Below, one piece after another: positions 41,892 through 52,057 of a stretch of DNA of 64,000 nucleotides. The notes beneath the pieces were generated by a model. It was given only the letters and a program-made list of their open reading frames with translations, did not search any database and was not told the origin of the DNA. Each line of letters opens with the position of its first letter. The stretch's first letter is position 1. The position numbers and the translations under genes are program-made. The DNA is from Candidatus Limosilactobacillus intestinigallinarum (GTDB lineage Bacteria; Bacillota; Bacilli; Lactobacillales; Lactobacillaceae): the NCBI GenBank assembly GCA_019117285.1, contig DXAA01000001.1, positions 1-64,000 of the forward strand, given 5' to 3'.

Positions 41892-41935
41892 TGGTTATTT
41901 TCAGTTTCCCAACAATATCTTAAGTGTGTTTCCCA

Positions 41936-41973
41936 AGCCCCAGGCGCGATCGTGACGTGCCTGGGGCTTTTGG
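41936..41973 (+). terminator. Rho-independent terminator
   Basis: aagccccaggcgcgatcgtgacgtgcctggggcttttg. Confidence 0.9.
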
Positions 41974-42078
41974 GGTGCATTCGGGTGCCGTATGGTTGGG
42001 TATCATAAAAAAGTATTTTATAATTGATAGTTGATTGACTATCATATAATAAGTAACTTTTGAAAAGGAGGAACAATC

Positions 42079-43833
42079 GTGGCAATTCTCAAACAACTCC
42101 GCTGGTTCTTCCGCCAACAGTGGCGCCAGTACCTCGGCGGGGTGGTTGCCCTGATCCTGGTGGCGATCTGTAACGTTATCCCGGCCCGGATTATCGGGAA
42201 CGTCGTCGATGCGATCAGCGCCCACCGGGTTCTCTTCGGTTGGCTGATGATCCAACTGGGGATCATGGTCGGGGCGGCCCTGATCCAGTATTTCCTGCGC
42301 TTCGCCTGGCAGAAGCTCCTCTACGGCAGCTCCTATGTTCTGGAACGACAGCTACGCAGCCGGCTCTTCCACCACTTCATGGTCATGGACCCCAGCTTCT
42401 ACCAGCGCTGGCGGACCGGTGACCTGATGGCCCACGCCACTAACGATGTTGAGGCGGTGCGGGAAGTGGCCAGCTACGGCATCCTGACCCTGGCTGACTC
42501 GGTGATCACCGGGGGTTCGATGATCATCGCGATGGGGGTCTTCGTCAGCTGGCGCTTGACCCTCCTGACCCTTCTGCCACTGCCCCTGCTGGTCCTCTTG
42601 TCCCACCACCTGGGTAATAAGATCCACGACGCTTACGGCCACGCCCAGCAGGCCTTCGGGGAGCTCAACAACAAGACCCAGGAGAGCATCAGCGGGATCA
42701 AGGTTGTCCAATCCCTCGGTGAGGAGCAAGCCGACCTGGCCGACTTTCACCGCTATGTTCAGCACGCCCTCCATACCAACCTGCGGGCCTACTTCTGGGA
42801 CGCCCTCTTCAGCCCGGCCACGACCCTGATCATGGGCCTGGCCTACATCATCGCCATCGGGGTCGGTGGCTGGGCGGTCGGCCAGGGTCAGCTGTCGGTC
42901 GGTCAGTTGGTCACGATGATTACCTATCTCGGCGAACTGGTCTGGCCGCTGTTTGCGATCGGGACCCTGTTCAACACCCTGGAACGGGGGCGGGCCAGCT
43001 ATGACCGGATCAATACCCTGCTGGCTGAGCAACCGACCTGGCTGCCAGCACCCCAGAACAGTGCAGTGCCGACCGGTGACCTGGTGGTGAAGATCGATCA
43101 CTTTGCTTACCCGGACGGAAAAGTGGATGTCCTCCACGACGTCCACTTCACGGTGCCTAAGGGAGCCAAGGTCGGACTGGTGGGTCCAACGGGGAGCGGG
43201 AAGTCGACCCTGCTGCGATTGTTGGTTCGTGATTTCGACCACTACCAGGGGACCATCACCATTGCTGGCCAGGATATCCGCCAGCTGCCGTTGAATGACT
43301 ACCGGCGGCGGGTGGCCTACGTGCCGCAGACCAACTTCCTGTTCTCGACCACCATCGACCGTAACCTTCGCTTCGGCAACCCGGCTGCTGGTGATCGCCG
43401 CCTCCGTGGGGTGACGGCAGCTGTCGCCATGGATAACGAGATTGCGGCGATGCCGGATCGCTACCAGACCACGGTCGGTCAGGACGGCACCAATCTCTCC
43501 GGAGGCCAGAAACAACGGCTGGCGCTGGGGCGGGCCCTGATGAAGGACGCTCAGTTGCTGGTCCTGGATGATCCCCTGTCGGCCGTGGACGCCGAGACGG
43601 CCGAGCAGATCGAACAGCACCTGGAACAGGCTGGCGACCAGTCGATCATCATGGCGACGAGCCGACTGAGCACGGTCGGTCAGCTGGACTGGCTGATCGT
43701 CATGGAGGACGGAACGATCACGGAGCAGGGGCGGCCCGACCAGCTTCTGGGCCAGCCGGGCTGGTACCGGGATACCCTGCGTGAGCAACTGCGCCGGCAA
43801 CGATTGGAGGATGACCTAAATGAAACAAACTAA
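42079..43833 (+). CDS. ABC exporter, ATP-binding/permease subunit 1
   Basis: TMD plus NBD; Walker A GPTGSGKSTLLRL, LSGGQKQRLALGRALM, degenerate DDPLSAVDA. Confidence 0.92.
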   Translation: MAILKQLRWFFRQQWRQYLGGVVALILVAICNVIPARIIGNVVDAISAHRVLFGWLMIQLGIMVGAALIQYFLRFAWQKLLYGSSYVLERQLRSRLFHHFMVMDPSFYQRWRTGDLMAHATNDVEAVREVASYGILTLADSVITGGSMIIAMGVFVSWRLTLLTLLPLPLLVLLSHHLGNKIHDAYGHAQQAFGELNNKTQESISGIKVVQSLGEEQADLADFHRYVQHALHTNLRAYFWDALFSPATTLIMGLAYIIAIGVGGWAVGQGQLSVGQLVTMITYLGELVWPLFAIGTLFNTLERGRASYDRINTLLAEQPTWLPAPQNSAVPTGDLVVKIDHFAYPDGKVDVLHDVHFTVPKGAKVGLVGPTGSGKSTLLRLLVRDFDHYQGTITIAGQDIRQLPLNDYRRRVAYVPQTNFLFSTTIDRNLRFGNPAAGDRRLRGVTAAVAMDNEIAAMPDRYQTTVGQDGTNLSGGQKQRLALGRALMKDAQLLVLDDPLSAVDAETAEQIEQHLEQAGDQSIIMATSRLSTVGQLDWLIVMEDGTITEQGRPDQLLGQPGWYRDTLREQLRRQRLEDDLNETN

Positions 43834-45580
43834 GTTAACCCACCGGCGGCAGCGGGCAGTCTTGCGGCGGATCTTCAAGGCGGCCCGGCCATTCTGGTGG
43901 CAGTTTACCCTGGCGATTGTCATGGCCGTCGTCCTCAGTGTCGTCAACCTTCTCTTGCCACGATTGATCCAGTTCTACATCGACCACTACCTGCGTCACG
44001 GCCCGATCCTGCTGAAGTGGATCATCATGTTTATCGGGATTTACCTGGGGCTGACGATTATCCGAGCCCTCCTTCAGTTCGTCCAGGCCTATAGCTTCGC
44101 AGTCGGGGCGGAGCGGACCCTGGAAAGCTTGCGGGACCGCTTGATCCGCCACATCTACTTCCTGGGGATGAAGTTCTTTGACAACACGCCAGTTGGTGAA
44201 ATTGTCTCCCGGGTGACCAACGACACCAAGACCCTTTATAACTTCTGGAACCTGATTTTGAACCTGGTTGTAGCCGTGACCGGCCTGGTGGCGGCCTTCG
44301 TGGCCATGTACCTGGTCAGCCCACTCCTGGCCTGGTTGACCCTGGGCCTCTTGGCGGTCATCATCCTTTTGGTGCGCTGGTATCAGAAACTCAGTGTGCC
44401 CGTCTACCAGCGGGTTCGCGCGAGCCTCAGTAACTTGAACACCCGGCTCAACGACGCCCTGGGCGGGATCGAGATCATCCAGCAGTTCGGCCAGCAACAC
44501 CGGTTGGCCACGGACTTCGACCGGGAGAACAACCGCTACTTCGGTTACCGGAACCGGTTGATCAACTTCGACTCCTTCTTGCTCTACCCGATTGTCAGCC
44601 TGATGTTCATCCTGGCGGAGACGGCCACCCTCGGCTATTTCGGCTGGCATAGCGAACGAACGATGGTGGCGGCCGGGGTCGTCTACGCCTTCATCGCCTA
44701 CCAGCAGAACTTCTTCAACCCACTGACCAGTGTGATGGAAAACCTGGCGACCTTCCAGGAGGGGATCGTCGCCGGGGACCGGATCTTCACCCTCCTGGAC
44801 CGGCCCTCGACCCAGCCGGCCCAGGGGAATGAACCCCTCCAGGTCACGGCGGGGAAGATCGAGTTTCGTCACGTGACCTTTGGCTACGATCCAGACAAAC
44901 CGGTGCTCAAGGACATCTCCTTTACGGTTGAACCGGGACAGATGGTCGCCCTGGTCGGTCACACGGGGAGCGGGAAGAGCTCAATCATCAACCTCCTGAT
45001 GCGCTTCTATGAGTTTCAATCAGGGCAGATCCTGGTCGATGGTAAGGACATCCGTCGTTATTCCCTGCGTGAGTTGCGCCACCGGCTGGGACTGGTGGTC
45101 CAGGAACCGATTATCTTCTACGGGACGGTTGCCCACAACATCGGGATGTTCACCGATGAAAATAACCGCGCCAACATCAAACAGGCGGCCCGGCTGGTGA
45201 ATGCCGACCACTTCATTGAGCAGCTGCCCCGTCAGTACGACACCCTGCTGAGTGAGGGTGGGGGCAACCTTTCAACTGGTCAACGCCAGCTGATTGCCTT
45301 CGCCCGGGTGATGGCCCGTCACCCACGGGTCCTGATCCTGGATGAGGCGACCGCCAGCATCGATTCGCACACTGAGAAGATGATCACCGCCAGCATCAAC
45401 GAGATGAGCAGTCAGCAGACCACCATCGCGATTGCCCACCGCCTGGCCACCATCCGCGACGCCGACCAGATCCTGGTCCTGCGGGATGGCCGGATCGTCG
45501 AGCGGGGAAATCACGAGTCCCTGATGGCTAAGGACGGCTACTACGCCAAGATGGTCCGCCTCCAGGAAAACGAAAATTAA
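43820..45580 (+). CDS. ABC exporter, ATP-binding/permease subunit 2
   Basis: Overlapping start; Walker A GHTGSGKSSIINL, LSTGQRQLIAFARVM, LDEATASID. Confidence 0.92.
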   Translation: MKQTKLTHRRQRAVLRRIFKAARPFWWQFTLAIVMAVVLSVVNLLLPRLIQFYIDHYLRHGPILLKWIIMFIGIYLGLTIIRALLQFVQAYSFAVGAERTLESLRDRLIRHIYFLGMKFFDNTPVGEIVSRVTNDTKTLYNFWNLILNLVVAVTGLVAAFVAMYLVSPLLAWLTLGLLAVIILLVRWYQKLSVPVYQRVRASLSNLNTRLNDALGGIEIIQQFGQQHRLATDFDRENNRYFGYRNRLINFDSFLLYPIVSLMFILAETATLGYFGWHSERTMVAAGVVYAFIAYQQNFFNPLTSVMENLATFQEGIVAGDRIFTLLDRPSTQPAQGNEPLQVTAGKIEFRHVTFGYDPDKPVLKDISFTVEPGQMVALVGHTGSGKSSIINLLMRFYEFQSGQILVDGKDIRRYSLRELRHRLGLVVQEPIIFYGTVAHNIGMFTDENNRANIKQAARLVNADHFIEQLPRQYDTLLSEGGGNLSTGQRQLIAFARVMARHPRVLILDEATASIDSHTEKMITASINEMSSQQTTIAIAHRLATIRDADQILVLRDGRIVERGNHESLMAKDGYYAKMVRLQENEN

Positions 45581-45624
45581 AAAAATCCCTTTACAGGATT
45601 GGGGAAGCATGTTAAACTATCTGA

Positions 45625-45738
45625 GTTGATTAAATATGACTCTGCCTAAGACTCAGGTGGCGAAAGCCTTAATCCAATGCCTGCCGAGGAAGAAATGTAA
45701 GTTCCTTCTCTATGTCTGCGGTCATAGGGATTTTTTTA
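45625..45738 (+). promoter_or_regulatory. Ribosomal protein L10 leader
   Basis: Structured leader with actctgcctaagactcaggtggcgaaagccttaatccaatgcctgccgagg and attenuator-like T-run just upstream of rplJ. Confidence 0.75.
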
Positions 45739-45777
45739 TAAAATCCGATCAAAATACATTGCAGGAGGTGAAAATTC

Positions 45778-46278
45778 ATGAGTGAAGCAGCTATTGCAAA
45801 GAAGGCTGAAATCGTTAAGAACACTCAAGCTCTGCTTAACGACGCTGAATCAGCTATCGTTGTTGACTACCGTGGTTTGACGGTTGCCGAAGTTACCGAC
45901 TTGCGTAAGCAACTCCGTGACGCCGGTGTTAAGATGTCAGTTATCAAGAACAAGATTCTTGACCGGGCCGTTGAAGGCACTGACTACGAAGATCTGAAGA
46001 GCACCTTTGTTGGTCCTACTGCTGTGGCTTTCTCAAACGAAGACCCAATCGCACCAGCAAAGATCCTGAAGAAGTTCGCTGATGACCACGACGCTCTTGA
46101 AATCAAGGGTGGCTTCATCGAAAAGAGTGTTAAGACTCTCGATGAAATCAACGAATACGCTACTATGCCAAGTCGCGAAGACCTGTTGTCAATGCTTGCA
46201 TCTGCACTGCAAGATCCAATGCGGAAGATTGCCCGTGCAGTCAAGGCTATTGCCGACAAGGAAGACGAAGCCGCATAA
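45778..46278 (+). CDS. rplJ: Ribosomal protein uL10
   Basis: [33 protein letters not shown]. Confidence 0.97.
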   Translation: MSEAAIAKKAEIVKNTQALLNDAESAIVVDYRGLTVAEVTDLRKQLRDAGVKMSVIKNKILDRAVEGTDYEDLKSTFVGPTAVAFSNEDPIAPAKILKKFADDHDALEIKGGFIEKSVKTLDEINEYATMPSREDLLSMLASALQDPMRKIARAVKAIADKEDEAA

Positions 46279-46340
46279 TTGCCGTATTAAGATTAAATAT
46301 CAAATTAAAATCAATTACCTAAATATTGGAGGAAATAAAC

Positions 46341-46706
46341 ATGGCTTTTGATAAGGATGCTATCATTGCTTCATTAAAGGAAGCATCAATTTCTGACCTT
46401 AACGACCTTGTTAAGGCAATCGAAGACGAATTCGACGTTTCTGCTGCTGCTCCAGTTGCTGTTGCCGGTGCTGCCGGTGGCGACGCTGCTGCTAAGGACA
46501 GCTTCACTGTTGAATTGACTGAACCAGGTCAAGCCAAGGTTAAGGTTATCAAGGCTGTTAAGGACATCACTGGTGTCGGCCTGAAGGATGCTAAGGACCT
46601 GGTTGACGGTGCTCCTTCAGCAATCAAGGAAGACGTTAAGGAAGACGAAGCTAACGACATCAAGGAAAAGCTTGAAGCCGCTGGTGCTACTGTTACCCTT
46701 AAGTAG
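46341..46706 (+). CDS. rplL: Ribosomal protein bL12
   Basis: Ala-rich hinge and [25 protein letters not shown]. Confidence 0.97.
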   Translation: MAFDKDAIIASLKEASISDLNDLVKAIEDEFDVSAAAPVAVAGAAGGDAAAKDSFTVELTEPGQAKVKVIKAVKDITGVGLKDAKDLVDGAPSAIKEDVKEDEANDIKEKLEAAGATVTLK

Positions 46707-46728
46707 TCTTACATTCATTAATACACGA

Positions 46729-46762
46729 AAGTGGTCGCCAGATTGGCGGCCACTTTTTTTGT
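46729..46762 (+). terminator. rplJL terminator
   Basis: aagtggtcgccagattggcggccacttttttt. Confidence 0.92.
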
Positions 46763-46876
46763 TTTACAAATTTTCTGGAATATGTTGATAATGGGTTCAC
46801 ATCTACTGATAAAATCTATAATATTATAGTTAATAACAATATTATTACAAAATGAAATTGGATGGGGAAATTAACC

Positions 46877-47890
46877 ATGAAAGTACATATTACCAATCTT
46901 TATGGGATGGGGATTCAGAGTGTGGCCCAGATTGCCCAACACATGGTTGCCAAGATTGCCTGTCAGAATCTAGGTTACCATGAGTTGGCGATCTTTAACT
47001 ACCGGTGGAACGAGGAGCCACTGAATGCCCGGACGGCCCGCTACGATGGGATCCTTTCGGCGGTCGGTAATCACGATATCGTGATCTTTCAGTCACCATC
47101 GTGGAACGAATTGGGTTGGGATAGTGGCCTGATGGACCGGCTAGCCAGCTATGAAGACGTCAAGAAGATTGTCTTCGTGCATGATGTGATTCCGCTGATG
47201 TTTGAGGTCAACCGCCAATTGATGCCGCAGTGGGTCCACTACTATAATCAGGCGGACGTCCTGATCGTCCCGTCGACCAAGATGCTTCAGGTATTGCAAC
47301 AGGCAGGGGTCAATGTTAAGAAAGTGGTGATTCAGCAGATGTGGGATCACCTGACGACGGTGGACCCGTTGATTCAGCCGGGAAACCGACGGGTGATTAA
47401 CTTTGCTGGTAACCCCCAGAAGTTTACCTTTGTGCGGGATTGGAACTATCCGACCGTTCAACTGCGCCTATTTGCTCCGGCGCAGGCGTGGCCGGGCCAG
47501 CCCAATGTCCGCTTTATGGGCTGGCAAGATGACTCTCAATTGATGACAACTCTCCGGCAGAACGGGGGCTTTGGTCTGGTCTGGTCAACCGATCCGTACT
47601 GGTCCAAGTACATGGCGTTGAATGCGTCCTACAAGTTGAGTACCTATCTGGCCGCGGGAATTCCGGTGATTATTAACCCTCAGACGCCCGCCCGCCAGTT
47701 GATCGAGCAAAACCACCTTGGCATCGTCGTAAGCAGTTTGGACGAGGCCGTTCAGGCCGTTGCTGATTTTCCGGATGATCGTTACCAGGCAATGCAGGCG
47801 GCGGTGGAACGCTTTGCCTTCCTCCTGCGGAATGGTTACTTTACCCGGCGGGTGCTGACGGCGGCCGTGTTTAAAGCGTTGACTGACTAA
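46877..47890 (+). CDS. Gtf3-like sugar transferase
   Basis: MKVHITNLYGMGIQSVAQIAQHMV, FAGNPQKFTFV, STYLAAGIPVIINP; ATG 46877 preferred. Confidence 0.8.
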   Translation: MKVHITNLYGMGIQSVAQIAQHMVAKIACQNLGYHELAIFNYRWNEEPLNARTARYDGILSAVGNHDIVIFQSPSWNELGWDSGLMDRLASYEDVKKIVFVHDVIPLMFEVNRQLMPQWVHYYNQADVLIVPSTKMLQVLQQAGVNVKKVVIQQMWDHLTTVDPLIQPGNRRVINFAGNPQKFTFVRDWNYPTVQLRLFAPAQAWPGQPNVRFMGWQDDSQLMTTLRQNGGFGLVWSTDPYWSKYMALNASYKLSTYLAAGIPVIINPQTPARQLIEQNHLGIVVSSLDEAVQAVADFPDDRYQAMQAAVERFAFLLRNGYFTRRVLTAAVFKALTD

Positions 47891-47906
47891 GGATTGGAGG
47901 ATTCTA

Positions 47907-49415
47907 ATGAATTACTTTATTACTACTGCCCAGACCCCCCTGACCTCATCGATTGAGCTTGCCCAGGTGCGGCGGCTGAAGATCTTTGATAGCCTAAAGC
48001 AGCCCGCCACGATCGTGGATCTCCGCTATAATTTTGACCATCGGCAAATCGAACGTCAGTTAGGGATCACCGGCCGGGTGCTGAACATGTACCAGTATTT
48101 CCAGCGCTTGCCATACCAGTTCCTCGACGGTCAGGCGAGCCACGACCTGGCAGACCGGATATTGCATCAGGATGGCTACGTGGTGCATGATGATGAACAG
48201 GCCGCCTACCTTGATGGTCAGAAACGGGTGCAGGCTTTCTACCGGGACGAGAACCTTTACTATATTGATTACAATAATCAAGAGGAAAAGTTGGTCCGCC
48301 GCGATTTCTACGACTGTGGCTGTCGGACCTACAGTGAGTTTGTTGATGAGCATGGTCAGATGACGATGCGCCAATACTATGACTACCAGGGCCGGCCGAA
48401 GATCACCTACTACTACCATGGGGTCTTCAAGAACAAACCGGTTCTCAAGATGATCCACCTACGCGACCGTGACCAGCTGCACACCTTTGAGACTGAGGAC
48501 CAGTTCCGGGCCTACTTCCTCGATCAACTGGTGGAACATGACCCGGGGGCCTCGTTTATCAGTGACCGCTCGGATGTAACCCTGAACGCCTTTTTGCAGA
48601 TGCGGTACCGGATTGCCCGCTACCAGGTTTTCCATTCCACCTTTACCATGGACGGTCGGCCCGACGGCCAGCTTTTTCCAATCTACGACCAGATTAAGGG
48701 GATGCTGGCCGGTCAATACCTGACGGGCCTGATCTCCTCGACCGATCGGGAGGCCCAGGACGCCAAGAAGCGTTTCCAGACCGCGAAGAGTTACGGGATT
48801 CCCGTTACCTATATGCCGACCGCCCTGCTTAACAAGCGGATCCCGTTTAGCCAACGTAAGCGGGGCCAGATCATTGCGGTGGCCCGGTTGACCACCGTCA
48901 AGCGGCTTGACGACCTCATCAATACGGTGGTCCTTTTGCACCAGCGCTTTTCATTTGTGGACCTGAAGATCTATGGCTTTGGTGATGGTAACTACGCTAC
49001 TACGAATTACCTCCACCGGCTGGTCAAGCAGAACCAGGCTCAGGATTATATTCACTTCTGCGGCTTCACCCGTGACCTGACCAGTGTCTATGAGACAGCC
49101 GAGATTGAGGTACTGACGAGCTTCTATGAGGGCTTTGCCATGGCCCTCTTGGAAGCGGCCGGGCATGCCTGCCCGACGGTGAGCTATGACATCAACTATG
49201 GCCCGGCAGAAATCATCCAGAATGGGGTAAACGGTTGTCTGGTTCCGAATGGTGATTCGCATGGCCTGTATGTCACCCTGGCAAACCTCCTGGAGGACCA
49301 ACCGAAACTCCAGGAATTCTCCGCGCATGCCCAGGCGGTGGTGACCAAGTATTCCTTTACAAATGTAAAAGCTAAGTGGCAACAATTCCTGCAACAGGAG
49401 GGGCTTTGGCAATAG
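47907..49415 (+). CDS. GT4 glycosyltransferase, TagE/GtfA-like
   Basis: 502 aa; C-terminal VLTSFYEGFAMALLEAAGHACPTVSYDINYGPAEIIQNGVNGCLV. Confidence 0.85.
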   Translation: MNYFITTAQTPLTSSIELAQVRRLKIFDSLKQPATIVDLRYNFDHRQIERQLGITGRVLNMYQYFQRLPYQFLDGQASHDLADRILHQDGYVVHDDEQAAYLDGQKRVQAFYRDENLYYIDYNNQEEKLVRRDFYDCGCRTYSEFVDEHGQMTMRQYYDYQGRPKITYYYHGVFKNKPVLKMIHLRDRDQLHTFETEDQFRAYFLDQLVEHDPGASFISDRSDVTLNAFLQMRYRIARYQVFHSTFTMDGRPDGQLFPIYDQIKGMLAGQYLTGLISSTDREAQDAKKRFQTAKSYGIPVTYMPTALLNKRIPFSQRKRGQIIAVARLTTVKRLDDLINTVVLLHQRFSFVDLKIYGFGDGNYATTNYLHRLVKQNQAQDYIHFCGFTRDLTSVYETAEIEVLTSFYEGFAMALLEAAGHACPTVSYDINYGPAEIIQNGVNGCLVPNGDSHGLYVTLANLLEDQPKLQEFSAHAQAVVTKYSFTNVKAKWQQFLQQEGLWQ

Positions 49416-49426
49416 GCTGATTTAAA

Positions 49427-49475
49427 CTAAAAAACAAGGTTTAGGATACGACATCCTAAACCTTGTTTTTTAATA
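49427..49475. terminator. Bidirectional terminator
   Basis: aaaaaacaaggtttaggatacgacatcctaaaccttgttttttaa. Confidence 0.92.
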
Positions 49476-49486
49476 ATCACATTATT

Positions 49487-50512
49487 TTAGTTGGCACCGT
49501 GGGTGAAGTCGACAACCATCCGACCGATGATCTTGCCTTCCTTCATCTCGTCAACGATGTCGTTGATCTCACTGAGCTTCCGGGTGTGAACGATTGGGTC
49601 GATCCCGCCGTCGGCTGCCAGCTGGAAGGCCTCGGCCAGATCCTGCCGGGTGCCGACCAGGGAGCCGACAATCTCGATTCCGTCGAGAACGGTCTTAGAG
49701 ATCGGTACATCGATGTTCCCCTTTGGCAGAGAAACGGCAACCACCTTGCCACCAGCCTTAACAGAGGCCAGGGCCTGGTCGTAGCAGATCGGGGCGGTGG
49801 CCGTTACCACGGCCGCCTGAACGCCACCGACCTTGTCCTGGATTTCCTTGGCCGGGTCAGTTTTGGCGGAGTTGATGACGATGTCGGCACCGTTCTCCTT
49901 GACGGATTCCAGCTTATCGTCATTGATATCAACGGCGATAACGTGGGCCTTGAAGACGTTCTTCGCCCATTGAACACCGAGGTTCCCCAGGCCACCGGCA
50001 CCATAGATGGCGATCCATTGACCAGGACGAATCTCGCTGGTCTTGATGGCCTTGTAGGTGGTGACCCCGGCACAGGTTACGGATGTTGCCTTGACGGGGT
50101 CGAGGTTTTCGGGAACCTTGACCGCGTAGTTGGCTTCGACGATGCAGTATTCGGCCATTGCCCCGTCGACGTTGTAACCGGCGTTCTTAACGTGCCGGCA
50201 GAGTGATTCGTTACCGCTGACACAGTATTCACAGTGGCCACAGCCGGAGAAGAACCAGGCGATGGAGACCCGGTCACCAATCTTGACGCTGGTGACCCCA
50301 GGAGCAACCTTGACGACGCGGCCGATCCCCTCGTGACCGGTGATCCGGCCGGGAACCTTACCGAAGTCGCCGGCTGCGACGTGGAGGTCGGTGTGGCAGA
50401 GACCACAGTACTCCATCTTGACCAGGGCTTCACCAGCCTTGAGGTCACGCAGCGGCACATCCTTAACGTCAAAGTATCCATCACAATTGTCACGTACTAC
50501 AGCAGCTTTCAT
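49487..50512 (-). CDS. adhP: Zn-dependent alcohol dehydrogenase (AdhP family)
   Basis: [60 protein letters not shown]. Confidence 0.92.
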   Translation of the reverse strand: MKAAVVRDNCDGYFDVKDVPLRDLKAGEALVKMEYCGLCHTDLHVAAGDFGKVPGRITGHEGIGRVVKVAPGVTSVKIGDRVSIAWFFSGCGHCEYCVSGNESLCRHVKNAGYNVDGAMAEYCIVEANYAVKVPENLDPVKATSVTCAGVTTYKAIKTSEIRPGQWIAIYGAGGLGNLGVQWAKNVFKAHVIAVDINDDKLESVKENGADIVINSAKTDPAKEIQDKVGGVQAAVVTATAPICYDQALASVKAGGKVVAVSLPKGNIDVPISKTVLDGIEIVGSLVGTRQDLAEAFQLAADGGIDPIVHTRKLSEINDIVDEMKEGKIIGRMVVDFTHGAN

Positions 50513-50616
50513 TGTAAAGCATCTCCTCGAGGTGATTAAAAATGTTTGGATTTGTTGAAAGAGTGAAACATCATTCAATCACCTCATGGCTCTACTGTAG
50601 AACCAACTTTGTGAAA

Positions 50617-50631
50617 ATGCAAGCGTTTTCT
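50617..50631. promoter_or_regulatory. cre-like site upstream of adhP
   Basis: ATGCAAGCGTTTTCT matches 14/15 of WTGNAARCGNWWWCA; overlaps a minus-strand TTGCAT -35. Confidence 0.55.
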
Positions 50632-50718
50632 TGAACAAAAAGTAACTTTTTTAGTAAAAGTAAAACTCCCCAACCCAAGAAAAGGGTGGGGAGCCGATTG
50701 GAACGGAATAGCTGCTAC

Positions 50719-51006
50719 TTAGCTGGCGGCATGGTGCATGTGGTTAACATTCGTCATGCCCTTGTAGCCAAAGTAGAACTGGATGGCGGCGACAGCGATG
50801 TTGACCCAGTTCATGGTGATGAACCAGCCATCAATCGCACTGACGTCGTGAGTAACGCTGTAGTATACCCAGAATCCAATCACAATTGCACAAACGTTGA
50901 TCCAAGCGAAGGTCTTTTGTAACGTTTGGTCATCGAGCTTAAACCACATCCATACCACATTGACGACAAACCAGATGGCTAAAACCCAGAATACAAAGTT
51001 AAACAT
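50719..51006 (-). CDS. Small membrane protein of unknown function
   Basis: MFNFVFWVLAIWFVVNVVWMWFKL..., three hydrophobic segments; aaggaggggtg SD. Confidence 0.75.
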   Translation of the reverse strand: MFNFVFWVLAIWFVVNVVWMWFKLDDQTLQKTFAWINVCAIVIGFWVYYSVTHDVSAIDGWFITMNWVNIAVAAIQFYFGYKGMTNVNHMHHAAS

Positions 51007-51412
51007 AAGACACCCCTCCTTAGAGTTCTGATTGTAACAACGGATCAATGATCAACCTCATCGATCACCTTCATTGTAGGGCGCCAGCGGGGATCCGTTA
51101 AGAACGGTTGGCCCTGACTGGTGGTTATCTGTACAAAGTTGGTAAACAAATCAGTGGGGGACCGTCGATGGATTATGGTGTTATTAGTCGGCTGATCGCA
51201 ACGACTGTATCGTAATAAGACATACTAAAATGAACATTATTTATGAAAGGGGGCCCGATTAGCCGGTAGAAGAAGTGCTGGGGTACCGGAGTTCCAGGAA
51301 GTCCACGACCCTGCCCACCCTGTACAAGGACTGCGAGACGGTAATCAAGCTAGACGGCCGTTCAGGACCGCTACCAGATCAAAAAGGATGTCAGAGGCAA
51401 TACACTGAACTA

Positions 51413-51455
51413 AAAAGCAGGGATGCGCTGCATGGGCACCCCTGCTTTGGTTTAC
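51413..51455. terminator. Terminator after mscL
   Basis: aaagcagggatgcgctgcatgggcacccctgcttt. Confidence 0.75.
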
Positions 51456-51880
51456 TCAGTTTTCGCTTTTGGCGTTGACTTCTGCTTAACAGCCACTTGG
51501 GACGGCTGATCCTGTTGCTGCTTCAGGGTCTCAGCGATCTCCTTGAGGTATTGTACCTCGGCACTCGGTTCTGGTGCGGGTTCCTCCTCCTTTTTGGTGC
51601 GGAAGCGGTTGACCCCCTTGACTAGGAGGAAGACGACGAAGGAGATGATCAGGAAGTTGATCACCGCGTTCAGGAAGGAACCGACCTTGAACTGAGCGGA
51701 ACCAACGGTGAAGATGATGTTGGATAGGTCGATCTTACCGACGAAGAGCCCGATCAAGGGGTTAATCAGGTAGGCGACCAGGTCCTTGACGATGGTCGTG
51801 AAGGCCGACCCGACGATGATCCCGACGGCCATGTCCATCACGTTGCCGCGGGCAATAAATTCTTTGAACTCTTTAAGCAT
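51452..51880 (-). CDS. mscL: Large-conductance mechanosensitive channel
   Basis: LKEFKEFIARGNVMDMAVGIIVGSAFTTIV. Confidence 0.95.
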   Translation of the reverse strand: MLKEFKEFIARGNVMDMAVGIIVGSAFTTIVKDLVAYLINPLIGLFVGKIDLSNIIFTVGSAQFKVGSFLNAVINFLIISFVVFLLVKGVNRFRTKKEEEPAPEPSAEVQYLKEIAETLKQQQDQPSQVAVKQKSTPKAKTE

Positions 51881-51999
51881 GTTGCGCTCCTCCTTTGGTT
51901 GGTGTTGAATATCTTAATTTTACCAGATCGCCAAATCCCCGCCAAGCCTGGTGGGGCGGGGGATCGTGGCCTTGGAAAATTCTTAAATAATCGACACAA

Positions 52000-52036
52000 A
52001 AGGGGCCACCCGGCAAATGCCAGGTGGCCCCAATTA
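52000..52036 (-). terminator. adhE terminator
   Basis: ggggccacccggcaaatgccaggtggcccc. Confidence 0.85.
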
Positions 52037-52057
52037 GCTAATCAAATTTAATTTATG

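Noticed and set aside
42352-43800. 482-aa ORF on - strand
   Set aside because: Shadow frame of the ABC transporter gene; no SD or recognisable domain
43835-44962. 375-aa ORF on - strand
   Set aside because: Antisense to the second ABC subunit; D/Q/V-rich shadow frame
46818-46845. ATAATATT-12-AATATTAT inverted repeat before the Gtf3-like gene
   Set aside because: AT-only arms in an AT-rich promoter region; likely by chance
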